NCBI RefSeq assembly: GCF_042433515.1
Contig: NZ_JBHLVH010000002.1
Coordinates: 62,001 to 126,000, forward strand
Direction of reading: 5' to 3'
Source: Kytococcus schroeteri
GTDB taxonomy: Bacteria; Actinomycetota; Actinomycetes; Actinomycetales; Dermatophilaceae
DNA: 64,000 nucleotides
The notes beneath the pieces were generated by a model. The model was not told where the DNA came from, searched no databases, and worked only from the letters and a program-made list of their open reading frames with translations. The position numbers and the translations under genes were made by a program. Position 1 is the first letter of the stretch; the number at the start of each line of letters is the position of its first letter. Positions 34,887-42,754 of this stretch are shown piece by piece.

Positions 34887-35869
34887 GCCTCGTCGTCGGT
34901 GGCCCCGGGCGTCGCCTGGCCCCGGGTGTCGGCGGGCTCGGCGGCACGGTGCACCTGCTGGGGACGGTCGCGGTCCCACGGCTCGCTGCCGAACTGCATC
35001 ACCTCGTGGCCACCGAAGCCACCACGCAGCGCGGCCACCGCCTGCATGGCGGGGGAGTTCTCCTGGCGCGAGGCGAAGCGCGAGAACAGCGCGGCGGAGA
35101 TCACCGGCATCGGCACGGCGTTCTCCACGGCCTCGATGACGGTCCAGCGGCCCTCGCCGGAGTCGGTGGTGTAGCCCGACACGCCCTCCAGGTCCGGCTT
35201 CTCCTCCAGCGCGTCCACGAGCAGGTCCAGCAGCCAGGAACGCACCACGGTGCCGCGGCTCCACGCCTTGAAGGCGCCGGGGACGTCCTTGACGATGTCC
35301 TTGGCCATGAGCAGCTCGTAGCCCTCGGCGTAGGCCGCCATGAGCCCGTACTCGATGCCGTTGTGCACCATCTTGGCGTAGTGACCGGCACCCACCTCGC
35401 CGGCGTGCACGAAGCCCTCGTCGCGGGGGCCCTCGGGGCGCAGCGCGTCGAAGATCGGCATCGCCATCTCCACGTGCTCGGCCCGGCCACCGCACATCAG
35501 GCCGTAGCCGTTCTCCAGGCCCCAGATGCCGCCGGAGACGCCGCAGTCCACGTAGCCGACCCCCTGCGCGGCCAGCATCCGGTCGTGCTCGACGTCGTCC
35601 TGGTAGGGGGAGTTGCCCCCCTCGATGACGAGGTCGCCGGGCTGCAGGTGCCTGGCCAGCTCGGTGATGGTGTTCCGGGTCGGCTTGCCGTGCGGGACCA
35701 TCACCCACACCACGCGCGGACCGGTGAGGGTCTCCGCCAGGGCCTGCAGGCTGTCGACGTCACGCAGCTGGGGATCGAGGTCGAAGCCGATGACCTCGTG
35801 GCCGGCCCGCTCCAGGCGGGTCTTCATGTTGCCGCCCATCTTGCCGAGGCCGACGAGTCCGATCTGCAT
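34883..35869 (-). CDS. gnd: 6-phosphogluconate dehydrogenase, short form
   Basis: This 328-residue enzyme oxidatively decarboxylates 6-phosphogluconate to ribulose 5-phosphate. It has Rossmann motif GLVGLGKMGGNM, substrate-binding GGNSPYQDDVEH, CGVSGGIWGLENGYGLMCGG with the GYG..CGG loop, and catalytic Lys in AGHYAKMVHNGIEYG. It is the short (about 300-residue) class rather than the 470-residue E. coli form, and ends with a charged tail. The location between dnaN and recF is typical in Actinobacteria. The start ATG is the family start; dnaN is 63 bases upstream. Confidence 0.94.
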   Translation of the reverse strand: MQIGLVGLGKMGGNMKTRLERAGHEVIGFDLDPQLRDVDSLQALAETLTGPRVVWVMVPHGKPTRNTITELARHLQPGDLVIEGGNSPYQDDVEHDRMLAAQGVGYVDCGVSGGIWGLENGYGLMCGGRAEHVEMAMPIFDALRPEGPRDEGFVHAGEVGAGHYAKMVHNGIEYGLMAAYAEGYELLMAKDIVKDVPGAFKAWSRGTVVRSWLLDLLVDALEEKPDLEGVSGYTTDSGEGRWTVIEAVENAVPMPVISAALFSRFASRQENSPAMQAVAALRGGFGGHEVMQFGSEPWDRDRPQQVHRAAEPADTRGQATPGATDDEA

Positions 35870-35932
35870 GACCACTCCTGGTGAGTCGAGGCTGGGGGAG
35901 GCTGCTGCGGCCTCCACCGTATCCCGCGGGAC

Positions 35933-37069
35933 TCAGGCCCCCGGGAAGCGCACCGGCATGATCACGTAGCTGAACGAGTCGTCGGACTCGCCGTCGACCT
36001 CGGCCTGGCCGGTGAGCAGCACCGGCTTGCCCGGCTGGGTGAAGGACATGCGCGCGAACGCCGTGCCCAGGGCCCCCAGGCCGTCGAGCAGGAAGCCCGG
36101 GTTGAACGCCACGTCGATGTCGTCGCCGTCCAGCGTGCACTCCACCGCCTCGGACGCCTGCGCGTCGTCGCCGGTGCCGGCCTCGATGGCCACCGAGCCG
36201 GGCGTGAAGCGCAGGCGGACCGGCGTGGTGCGCTCGGCCACGAGCGAGACGCGCTTGATGGCCTCGATGAGGGCGCCGGTCTCCACCACGGCGTCCACCT
36301 CGCTGCTGGTGGGGAAGATGCTGGAGAGCTTGGGGTACTCGCCGTCGAGCAGACGGGTGGTGCTGTGGCGCTGTCCCGCGGAGAAGCCGATGAGGCCCTT
36401 GCCGCCGGCCTCGTCGCCCAGCGCGATGTCCACCGGGCCCACGGCCCCCAGGCTCTTGGCGGTGTCCGACAGCGTGCGCGAGGGCACCAGCGCCACGTGG
36501 TGGGCCGAGGGGTCGCGCGGCGTCCAGGTGAGCTCGCGGCGGGCCATGCGGTAGCGGTCGGTGGCCAGCATGGTGATGCGGTCGCGGTCGAACTCCACGT
36601 GCACACCGGTGAGGATCGGCAGGGCGTCGCTGCGGTCGGCGGCGACGGACACCTGGGCCACGGCCTTGGTGAACAGCGAGCCGTCCACGGTGCCGCTGGC
36701 CTCGGGGGAGGTGGGCAGCGAGGGGTAGTCGCCCAGCGGCATCTCGAGCAGCGCGAAGCGACTGGAGCCACAGGTGACCTGGAGCTTGCCGGACTCCTGC
36801 TGGATGCGCACCGGCTTGTCCGGCAGGGAGCGGGAGATCTCCGAGAGGAGGCGACCCAGCACCAGGGCCTCGCCGCCCTCCACCACGTCGGCCTCCACGG
36901 TGACCTCGGCGGAGACCTCGTAGTCGAAGGCCGAGAGGGTCAGCGTGCCGGCGGGGTCGGCCACCAGGCGCACACCGGCGAGCACCGGCACCGGCGGACG
37001 GTTGGTCAGACCGCGCACCACCCACGCGACGGCCTCGGACAACACCTCACGCTGAACCTGGAACTCCAT
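35933..37069 (-). CDS. dnaN: DNA polymerase III sliding clamp (beta)
   Basis: This 378-residue clamp has three repeated clamp folds. It begins MEFQVQREVLSEAVAWVVRG and contains NRPPVPVLAGVRL, the internal ALPILTGVHVEFDRDRITML and the C-terminus DSFSYVIMPVRFPG, typical of the family. It encircles DNA and tethers polymerases. It lies just downstream of the dnaA-dnaN spacer that holds the origin, and begins the dnaN-gnd-recF-DUF721 series. Confidence 0.97.
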   Translation of the reverse strand: MEFQVQREVLSEAVAWVVRGLTNRPPVPVLAGVRLVADPAGTLTLSAFDYEVSAEVTVEADVVEGGEALVLGRLLSEISRSLPDKPVRIQQESGKLQVTCGSSRFALLEMPLGDYPSLPTSPEASGTVDGSLFTKAVAQVSVAADRSDALPILTGVHVEFDRDRITMLATDRYRMARRELTWTPRDPSAHHVALVPSRTLSDTAKSLGAVGPVDIALGDEAGGKGLIGFSAGQRHSTTRLLDGEYPKLSSIFPTSSEVDAVVETGALIEAIKRVSLVAERTTPVRLRFTPGSVAIEAGTGDDAQASEAVECTLDGDDIDVAFNPGFLLDGLGALGTAFARMSFTQPGKPVLLTGQAEVDGESDDSFSYVIMPVRFPGA

Positions 37070-37668
37070 GGCTTCCTCACTGCTCGGCCATGCGGACCAC
37101 TGTCCCGTCCACGGCGCCTGCGACGTCCGGCGAAGCCTAGCGCGAGCCACCGCCACCCTCCGAGCCCCGATCCCTCACCGCACCGGGCTCAGCACGACCC
37201 CCCCACGTACGCGGTGCGCAACCCCTCCTCGAGAAACCGGGTAGTCGTCGTCATCGGTGCTGTGGGAACTGGGGACGACGGCCGTCCTGCGCGGCGTGGA
37301 GCGGAATCCTCCTGTTGACGAGGCCTGCGGACGAGCTGTGGGCGGACCGCGGGGGATGGGGACGACGGATCGGCGTCCACACCTGCTCCCACAGAACCGG
37401 CCCGTCCCGTCCACGCCCCGGAGGGGGATTCCCACAGGTGCCCACAGGAACGTGCACAGGGGGTCGTGGCGGCCCGGCCCGGTGGGGACCTGACGTGACC
37501 TCGTCCACATCCACAAGGTTGTCCACACGCTGTGGAGATCCGGTGAATCGCTGTCAAACGGGGCCCGCTGCCGCGGAGCACACCTGTGCACCACCCTGCG
37601 GACGGCGGTGTGGACCGAGGCCCCACAGGATGGGGACGACGCGGGAGGAGGGGAGGGGACGCGCTGGC
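37070..37668. other. oriC: Putative oriC region between dnaA and dnaN
   Basis: This 599-base noncoding spacer carries many DnaA-box-like words. TTGTCCACA, the exact actinobacterial consensus, lies at 37519-37527. Near-matches include TCGTCCACA at 37501-37509, TGTGGAGA starting at 37531, and repeated CCCACAGG and GTGCACAGG words around 37425-37460. Position between dnaA and dnaN is the usual place for oriC in Actinobacteria. No long AT-rich unwinding element stands out by eye, as the region is still GC-rich. Confidence 0.85.
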
Positions 37669-39168
37669 TCAGCGGCCGCGCGCCACCTTCTTGCGGATGA
37701 TGCTCGTGAGCTCGCTGACCTCGTCGTAGACGCGACGGTCCTCGCTGAGCAGCTGCTTGATCTTGCGCTCTGCGTGCATGACGGTCGTGTGGTCGCGCCC
37801 GCCGAACTCCTTGCCGATCTTGGGCAGCGAGAGGTCGGTCAGCTCACGGCACAGGTACATGGCGATCTGCCGGGCGCGCGTGAGGTTGCGCGAGCGGGAG
37901 GCGCCCTGGATCTCCTCCACCGAGATGGTGAAGTAGGCCGCGGTCTCCTCGAGGATCGTCCCCGGCGTGATCTGGCCGGAGTCGCCCCCGGGCATCACGT
38001 CCTTGAGCACGGTGCGCGCCAGGTACTCGTCCAGGGGGGAGCCCGACAGGCTCGCGAAGGCCGTCACGCGGGTCAGGGCGCCCTCGAGCTCGCGGATGTT
38101 GGACGAGATCTTCGACGCGATGAGGTGCAGCACGTCGTCGGGGATGTCGAGCTTGTCGGCCGCCGCCTTGCGCCGCAGGATCGCGATGCGGGTCTCCAGG
38201 TCCGGCGGCTGCACGTCTGTGAGCAGCCCCCACTCGAAGCGCGACCGCATCCGCTCGGCGAAGCCGCTGAGCTTCTTGGGCGGCTGGTCGGAGGTGATGA
38301 CGATCTGCTTCTCGCTGTTGTGGAGCGTGTTGAAGGTGTGGAAGAACTCCTCCATCGTCTGCTCCTTGCCCTGCAGGAACTGGATGTCGTCGATGAGGAG
38401 CACGTCCACGTCGCGGTACTGGCGCTGGAAGGCGTTCGCCTGGCCCGCCGAGACCGCGTTGATGAACTGGTTGGTGAACTCCTCGGAGTTCACGTACTTG
38501 ACCCGCACCGAGGAGTCGAGGGTGCGCGCGTAGTGCCCGATGGCGTGCAGCAGGTGGGTCTTGCCGAGCCCCGACCCGCCGTAGATGAACAGCGGGTTGT
38601 AGGCGCGGGCGGGGGCCTCGGCCACGGCGGTGGCCGCGGCGTGCGCGAACCGGTTGGAGGAACCCAGCACGAAGGTGTCGAAGGTGTACTTGTGGTTCAG
38701 TGCGGAGTAGTCCCGCTCCACACCCTGGGACGCCGGGGCTCCGGTGCCCTCCACAGGGGCGGGGGCGCTCTGCGCCGCGGGCTGCGCGGGGACCTCGCGG
38801 GAGTTTTCCACGGGTTCGTCCACAGCTGTGGACGAACCCGTGGTGGACGCTCGCGCCGGGGACGCGGGCGGGGCCTGGGCGGGCTCCTGGACGGCGGCCA
38901 CCGCGTCGGGGTCCACGGAGACCGCCAGGCGCACGTCGCGGTCGAGGACCTCGGACAGCGCGGTGGCGACGTCGTCCCGCAGGTGGCCCTCCACCGCGTC
39001 CTTGACGTGGTCGTACTTCACGGCGATGAGGGCCGTCGCGTCGAGCAGGCCCACCAGCGTGGCCAGACGGAGCACGCCGACGTCGCGCGGGGCGAGGCCT
39101 GCTCCCTGCAGGCGGACCATGGCCTCGTGCCAGATGGCGGCGGCGTGGTCGTCGGGGGTCTGGCTCAC
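37669..39168 (-). CDS. dnaA: Chromosomal replication initiator DnaA
   Basis: This 499-residue AAA+ initiator has domain I (DnaB/DciA contact, residues 1-90) and a Pro/Ala-rich domain II linker (about 90-165). Domain III has Walker A GGSGLGKTHLLHAIG (K203), Walker B VLLIDDIQFL and sensor motifs. Domain IV ends with the DNA-binding signature GGRDHTTVMHAERKI. It unwinds oriC. The GTG start follows AGGACCCCCT. The linker DNA holds a perfect 36-bp palindrome of two DnaA-box-like halves at 38808-38843. It is read away from rpmH, leaving a 392-base regulatory spacer. Confidence 0.97.
   Translation of the reverse strand: MSQTPDDHAAAIWHEAMVRLQGAGLAPRDVGVLRLATLVGLLDATALIAVKYDHVKDAVEGHLRDDVATALSEVLDRDVRLAVSVDPDAVAAVQEPAQAPPASPARASTTGSSTAVDEPVENSREVPAQPAAQSAPAPVEGTGAPASQGVERDYSALNHKYTFDTFVLGSSNRFAHAAATAVAEAPARAYNPLFIYGGSGLGKTHLLHAIGHYARTLDSSVRVKYVNSEEFTNQFINAVSAGQANAFQRQYRDVDVLLIDDIQFLQGKEQTMEEFFHTFNTLHNSEKQIVITSDQPPKKLSGFAERMRSRFEWGLLTDVQPPDLETRIAILRRKAAADKLDIPDDVLHLIASKISSNIRELEGALTRVTAFASLSGSPLDEYLARTVLKDVMPGGDSGQITPGTILEETAAYFTISVEEIQGASRSRNLTRARQIAMYLCRELTDLSLPKIGKEFGGRDHTTVMHAERKIKQLLSEDRRVYDEVSELTSIIRKKVARGR
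38808..38843. repeat. Perfect 36-bp palindrome inside dnaA (linker region)
   Basis: CCACGGGTTCGTCCACAG at 38808-38825 is followed directly by its exact reverse complement at 38826-38843, with no spacer. The centre is GTCCACAG/CTGTGGAC, two face-to-face DnaA-box-like words. The flanking bases do not pair. Confidence 0.95.
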
Positions 39169-39560
39169 AGGGGGTCCTCACAGCGTTCCGGGGCGTCGTG
39201 CACACGTCCGTCCCCAGGGTCACGAGGTGCGGATCGCCCGCCCTGGGGCGTTGTCAACACCATCGTCCACACCCTGTGGACACATCCAACGTGCGTGGTG
39301 GGTGAGACCCAACGATAGCCGTTGTCCACAGGCTCTCCACACCCGACTCCGCGCTGAATTGACCCGGGAGCGGGGCAAAACGTAGGGTGAGGGGTCCGGT
39401 CTGCGCCGTGGTGACCCCTCCGGGGGCGTCGGCGCACGGCCCATGAGGTGCCCACGGAGCTCGGGCACTCGCCATCCCCCGCCGTCGTGCCGACCGGCAT
39501 GCGTGGAGCGGGGCCGCAAGCCCGGGGAACCAGGGCCTGCCCGAACGACCAGGAGACACC
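39169..39560. other. dnaA-rpmH intergenic region with DnaA boxes
   Basis: This 392-base divergent spacer contains GTCCACA-CCC-TGTGGAC (39265-39281), TTGTCCACA (39322-39330) and TCTCCACAC at about 39334. TTGACAA on the minus strand at 39251-39257 is a possible dnaA -35 element. The rpmH promoter lies at its right side. The boxes would suit DnaA autoregulation or a second origin module. Confidence 0.7.
39359..39388 (+). promoter_or_regulatory. rpmH promoter
   Basis: TTGACC at 39359-39364 and TAGGGT at 39383-39388 are 18 bases apart, a good sigma70-type spacing. The leader to rpmH would be about 165 bases. This should transcribe rpmH-rnpA-yidD and possibly further. Confidence 0.6.
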
Positions 39561-39698
39561 ATGAGCAAGCGCACCTTCCAGCCCAACAACCGTCGTCGCG
39601 CCCGCAAGCACGGCTTCCGCGCCCGCATGTCCACCCGCGCCGGCCGTGCCATCCTCGCCGCCCGCCGCGGCAAGGGCCGCGCCAAGATCTCCGCCTGA
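39561..39698 (+). CDS. rpmH: 50S ribosomal protein L34 (bL34)
   Basis: This 45-residue, highly basic protein begins MSKRTFQPNNRRRARKHGFR and ends RGKGRAKISA, a textbook bL34. It binds 23S rRNA in the large subunit. AGGAGA precedes the ATG by four bases. It is followed by rnpA after 11 bases. Confidence 0.98.
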   Translation: MSKRTFQPNNRRRARKHGFRARMSTRAGRAILAARRGKGRAKISA

Positions 39699-39709
39699 GC
39701 GGACCCGCG

Positions 39710-40078
39710 GTGCTGGCGGCCCGCCACCGACTGCGACGCAGCCGTGACTTCACGGCCGTGCTCCGCGGTACCGGCCGCCGCAAGGGCTCGTCCACCACGA
39801 TGTCCGTGGTGCTGACCCCCCGGCCCTCGACGCCCGACCAGACCGACCCGCACCCCGTGCGGGTCGGTTTCGTCGTGTCCAAGCAGGTGGGCAACTCGGT
39901 GGTGCGCTCCCGCGTGCAGCGTCGCCTGCGCCACCTCGTGGCCGATCGGCTGGCCGACCTGCCCGCCGGGCACGATCTCGTGGTGCGGGCCCATCCCGCC
40001 AGCGCCACCGCCGAGTGGAGCGCCCTCGTGCGCGATCTCGACCGCTGCCTGGCCCGCGCGGTCCCCCGGGGCGCCTGA
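39710..40078 (+). CDS. rnpA: Ribonuclease P protein component
   Basis: This 122-residue protein helps the RNA subunit process tRNA 5' ends. The basic RNR-type signature is GNSVVRSRVQRRLRHLV, with FTAVLRG and VGFVVSKQVG before it. The GTG start gives LAARHRLRRSRDF, the family N-terminus. It lies between rpmH and yidD, and its TGA overlaps the yidD ATG by one base (TGATG). Confidence 0.95.
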   Translation: MLAARHRLRRSRDFTAVLRGTGRRKGSSTTMSVVLTPRPSTPDQTDPHPVRVGFVVSKQVGNSVVRSRVQRRLRHLVADRLADLPAGHDLVVRAHPASATAEWSALVRDLDRCLARAVPRGA

Positions 40079-40383
40079 TGTGGCGCGTCGGCGGGCGTCC
40101 CCTCCTGGCCTGGCCCCTGCTCGTGCTCGTGTGGGGCTACCAGCGGCTGGTCTCCCCCCTCCTGCCGCCCACGTGCCGCTACTACCCGAGCTGCTCGGCC
40201 TACGCCGTCACCGCCCTCACCGAGCACGGCGCCCTCCGTGGCACTGCCCTGGCGGTCTGGCGCGTGGCACGATGCAACCCGTGGTCGCACGGCGGCTACG
40301 ACCCCGTGCCCGGCACCGACCCGGGCGGCCTGCACACCCGGCCCGACCCGGGGGACAATGGCCCCGAGTGGGACGCGGCCTGA
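40078..40383 (+). CDS. yidD: YidD membrane protein insertion efficiency factor
   Basis: This 101-residue protein has one N-terminal amphipathic/membrane segment (LLAWPLLVLVWGYQRLVSPL) and the family signature PTCRYYPSCSAYA, followed by RVARCNPWSHGGYDPVP. YidD assists YidC-dependent insertion. The ATG overlaps the rnpA stop. The last 20 residues are a Gly/Pro-rich extension. Confidence 0.94.
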   Translation: MWRVGGRPLLAWPLLVLVWGYQRLVSPLLPPTCRYYPSCSAYAVTALTEHGALRGTALAVWRVARCNPWSHGGYDPVPGTDPGGLHTRPDPGDNGPEWDAA

Positions 40384-40440
40384 CGGGCCCTGCGGTCCCC
40401 ACCCCCTGAACCTCAGCAGTCCACAGACGAAGGATTCTCC

Positions 40441-41523
40441 GTGCCGAATCTGCTCTACCCCATCGAATGGGCCGTGGCAGCCATCCTCGCCGGCGCCCAC
40501 CGGGGCCTCACCGCCCTGGGGATGCCCTCCGAGTCGGGCTGGACCTGGGTCCTGTCGATTCTCGCCCTGGTGGTCCTGGCCCGCCTGGCCATGATCCCGT
40601 TGGTGATCAAGCAGATCCACAGCAGCCGCAAGATGCAGCTGCTGGCGCCCGAGATCAAGAAGATCCAGCAGAAGTACAAGGGCAAGCGCGACCAGGCCTC
40701 CATGCAGCGCCAGCAGGCCGAGACCATGGAGCTCTACCGGGCCAACGGCACCAACCCGATGGCCTCCTGCCTGCCGCTGCTGCTGCAGATCCCCATCATG
40801 TACGGACTGTTCCGGGTGCTCCGTGCCGTCCCGGGCGTCGCGGACGGCGCGCACGCCCCCATCGGGTTCATGACCCAGGACCTGGCGCGCTCCTTCGACT
40901 CCGCCTCGATCTTCGGGGCCGAGCTCTCCGACACCTTCCTGCACGACCCCGGCGTGACCCCCAAGGTCGTGGCGCTGGTGCTCGTGGTGCTCATGACCGC
41001 GTTCACCTTCTTCAGCATGAAGATGTCGATGGACATCAACATGCCCGAGACGGCCAAGGAAGGGCCGATGGGGCAGTCGCAGACGATCATGCTCTACGTC
41101 ATGCCGCTGGTGCTGGCCTTCACCGGTGTGAACTTCGCGATCGCCCTGCTCGTGTACTGGACCCTGAGCAACCTGTGGTCCTACTTCCAGCAGCTGTACA
41201 TCATCCGCCACATGCCGACGCCCAACACCGAGGCCGAGCGCCGCATGCACGCGCGCCAGATCGCCAAGGGCCAGGAGCCCACGCGCATGACGCTGGCGCC
41301 CGTGGGCGGCAAGGACTCCGGGGCGCACGCGCTCGGTGACGAGAAGGACGGGGCCACCGACGGGGGTCGCTCGACCCCCTCGGGCAAGGGGGCCTCGGGG
41401 CCGCAGGTGAACCCGGTCTCGGCCGGTACCCGCATGGCCCAGGGCGGCACCGGCGGGCAGCGCTCCCAGCCGGTGCGCCGCAAGAAGAGCAAGAAGAGCA
41501 AGAAGCAGCGGAAGAAGGGCTGA
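40441..41523 (+). CDS. yidC: YidC/Oxa1 membrane protein insertase
   Basis: This 360-residue insertase has five transmembrane helices. WTWVLSILALVVLARLAMIP begins the conserved core, the charged loop QKYKGKRDQASMQRQQAETM follows, then MASCLPLLLQIPIMYGLFRV and a late helix in VNFAIALLVYWTLSNLWSYF. The C-terminus is lysine-rich (RRKKSKKSKKQRKK), which in Actinobacteria contacts ribosomes. The GTG start follows AAGGA by about seven bases. jag comes three bases later. Confidence 0.96.
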   Translation: MPNLLYPIEWAVAAILAGAHRGLTALGMPSESGWTWVLSILALVVLARLAMIPLVIKQIHSSRKMQLLAPEIKKIQQKYKGKRDQASMQRQQAETMELYRANGTNPMASCLPLLLQIPIMYGLFRVLRAVPGVADGAHAPIGFMTQDLARSFDSASIFGAELSDTFLHDPGVTPKVVALVLVVLMTAFTFFSMKMSMDINMPETAKEGPMGQSQTIMLYVMPLVLAFTGVNFAIALLVYWTLSNLWSYFQQLYIIRHMPTPNTEAERRMHARQIAKGQEPTRMTLAPVGGKDSGAHALGDEKDGATDGGRSTPSGKGASGPQVNPVSAGTRMAQGGTGGQRSQPVRRKKSKKSKKQRKKG

Positions 41524-41526
41524 CCC

Positions 41527-42039
41527 ATGGCCGACGCACCGGCGCACCCCGAGCGGACCCCCGCGCAGATCGAGGTCGAGGGCGAGATCGCGGCGGACTA
41601 CCTCGAGACCCTGCTCGACCTGGCCGACATGGACGGCGACATCGACGTCCAGCACGAGGCCGACCGGGCGGTGGTGAGCATCGTGGACTCCGAGGAGGGC
41701 ACGGTGCCGCGCCGTCTCGTCGGCCCCGGCGCCCAGGTGCTGGAGGCCCTGCAGGAGCTCTCCCGCCTGGCCGTGCAGGCAGAGACCGGGGAGCGCAGCC
41801 GCCTCATGGTGGACGTGGCCGGGTACCGCGCCGACCGCCGCAAGGCGCTGGAGCAGCTGGCCGATCGCACCGTGGAGGCCGTGCGCGAGAGCGGCACCGA
41901 GCGTTCCCTGGAGCCGATGACGGCCTTCGAGCGCAAGGTGGTGCACGACCGCGTGCTGGCGGGCGGGCTGCACTCGTCCTCGGCGGGCGAGGAGCCCAAC
42001 CGCTACGTGGTGGTCTCCCCGGCGCCGGCCGGTGAGTGA
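41527..42039 (+). CDS. jag: Jag/KhpB (KH-R3H) RNA-binding protein
   Basis: This 170-residue protein has a KH domain (about residues 30-105, including VEGEIAADYLETLLDLADMD and RLVGPGAQVLEALQELSRLA) and a C-terminal R3H domain (DRRKALEQLADRTVEAVRES, then LEPMTAFERKVVHDRVL). It lacks the Jag-N domain of Firmicutes, as usual in Actinobacteria. Such proteins bind RNA and are tied to cell elongation. Its end overlaps rsmG by eight bases. Confidence 0.93.
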   Translation: MADAPAHPERTPAQIEVEGEIAADYLETLLDLADMDGDIDVQHEADRAVVSIVDSEEGTVPRRLVGPGAQVLEALQELSRLAVQAETGERSRLMVDVAGYRADRRKALEQLADRTVEAVRESGTERSLEPMTAFERKVVHDRVLAGGLHSSSAGEEPNRYVVVSPAPAGE

Positions 42040-42754
42040 CGTGGACGCCCCCGAGGCCGGCGGAGAGGGCCTGGCCCCCAGCCCGGAGGCCGCGGCACGG
42101 GTCTTCGGTGACCTGCTGCCGCAGGCCGAGCGGTTCGCGCAGATGCTGGCGACCTCCGGTACGGAGCGGGGCCTCATCGGCCCGCGGGAGGTGCCCCGGC
42201 TGTGGGAGCGCCACGTGCTCAACTGCGCCGTGGTGGCCGAGGTCCTCGACGGCGCCGACCACGTGCTCGACGTGGGCAGCGGGGCTGGGCTGCCCGGCAT
42301 CGCGCTGGCGCTGGCCGCGCCCGAGACGCGGGTGACCCTGGTGGAGCCGATGCTGCGGCGCACCGTGTGGCTGGACGAGGTCGTCTCCAAGTTGGGCCTG
42401 GGCGACCGTGTGGCCGTGATCCGTTCTCGTGCAGAGAACCTCGACGACGGGACGACGGCCCCCGTGGTGACCGCACGGGCCGTGGCCCGCCTCGAGGTGC
42501 TGGCCCCGTGGTGCCTCCCGCTGGTGGAGACCGGCGGTCGCATGGTGGCCCTCAAGGGGTCCTCCGCCCAGCAGGAGGTCGAGCAGGCGCAGAAGGTGCT
42601 GCGGCGGTTGGGCGGCGGTGCCGTGGACGTGGTGGACTGTGGGTCGGCGTACCTGGAGGTCCCCACCACGGTGGTGATCGTCACCAAGGAGGACGTCGGT
42701 CGCTCGGGAGGCAGCTCCCGCGGCCGTCGGTCCCGGAGCAAGGAGAAGCGATGA
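42032..42754 (+). CDS. rsmG: 16S rRNA (guanine-N7) methyltransferase RsmG
   Basis: This 240-residue SAM-dependent enzyme methylates G527 of 16S rRNA. It shows LIGPREVPRLWERHVLNC, the SAM motif VLDVGSGAGLPGIALAL, VEPMLRRTVWLDEV and VTARAVARLEVLAPWC. The C-terminus is a Ser/Arg/Lys-rich tail. It begins with GTG inside the end of jag, and its TGA overlaps the parA ATG (ATGA). Confidence 0.95.
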   Translation: MSDVDAPEAGGEGLAPSPEAAARVFGDLLPQAERFAQMLATSGTERGLIGPREVPRLWERHVLNCAVVAEVLDGADHVLDVGSGAGLPGIALALAAPETRVTLVEPMLRRTVWLDEVVSKLGLGDRVAVIRSRAENLDDGTTAPVVTARAVARLEVLAPWCLPLVETGGRMVALKGSSAQQEVEQAQKVLRRLGGGAVDVVDCGSAYLEVPTTVVIVTKEDVGRSGGSSRGRRSRSKEKR

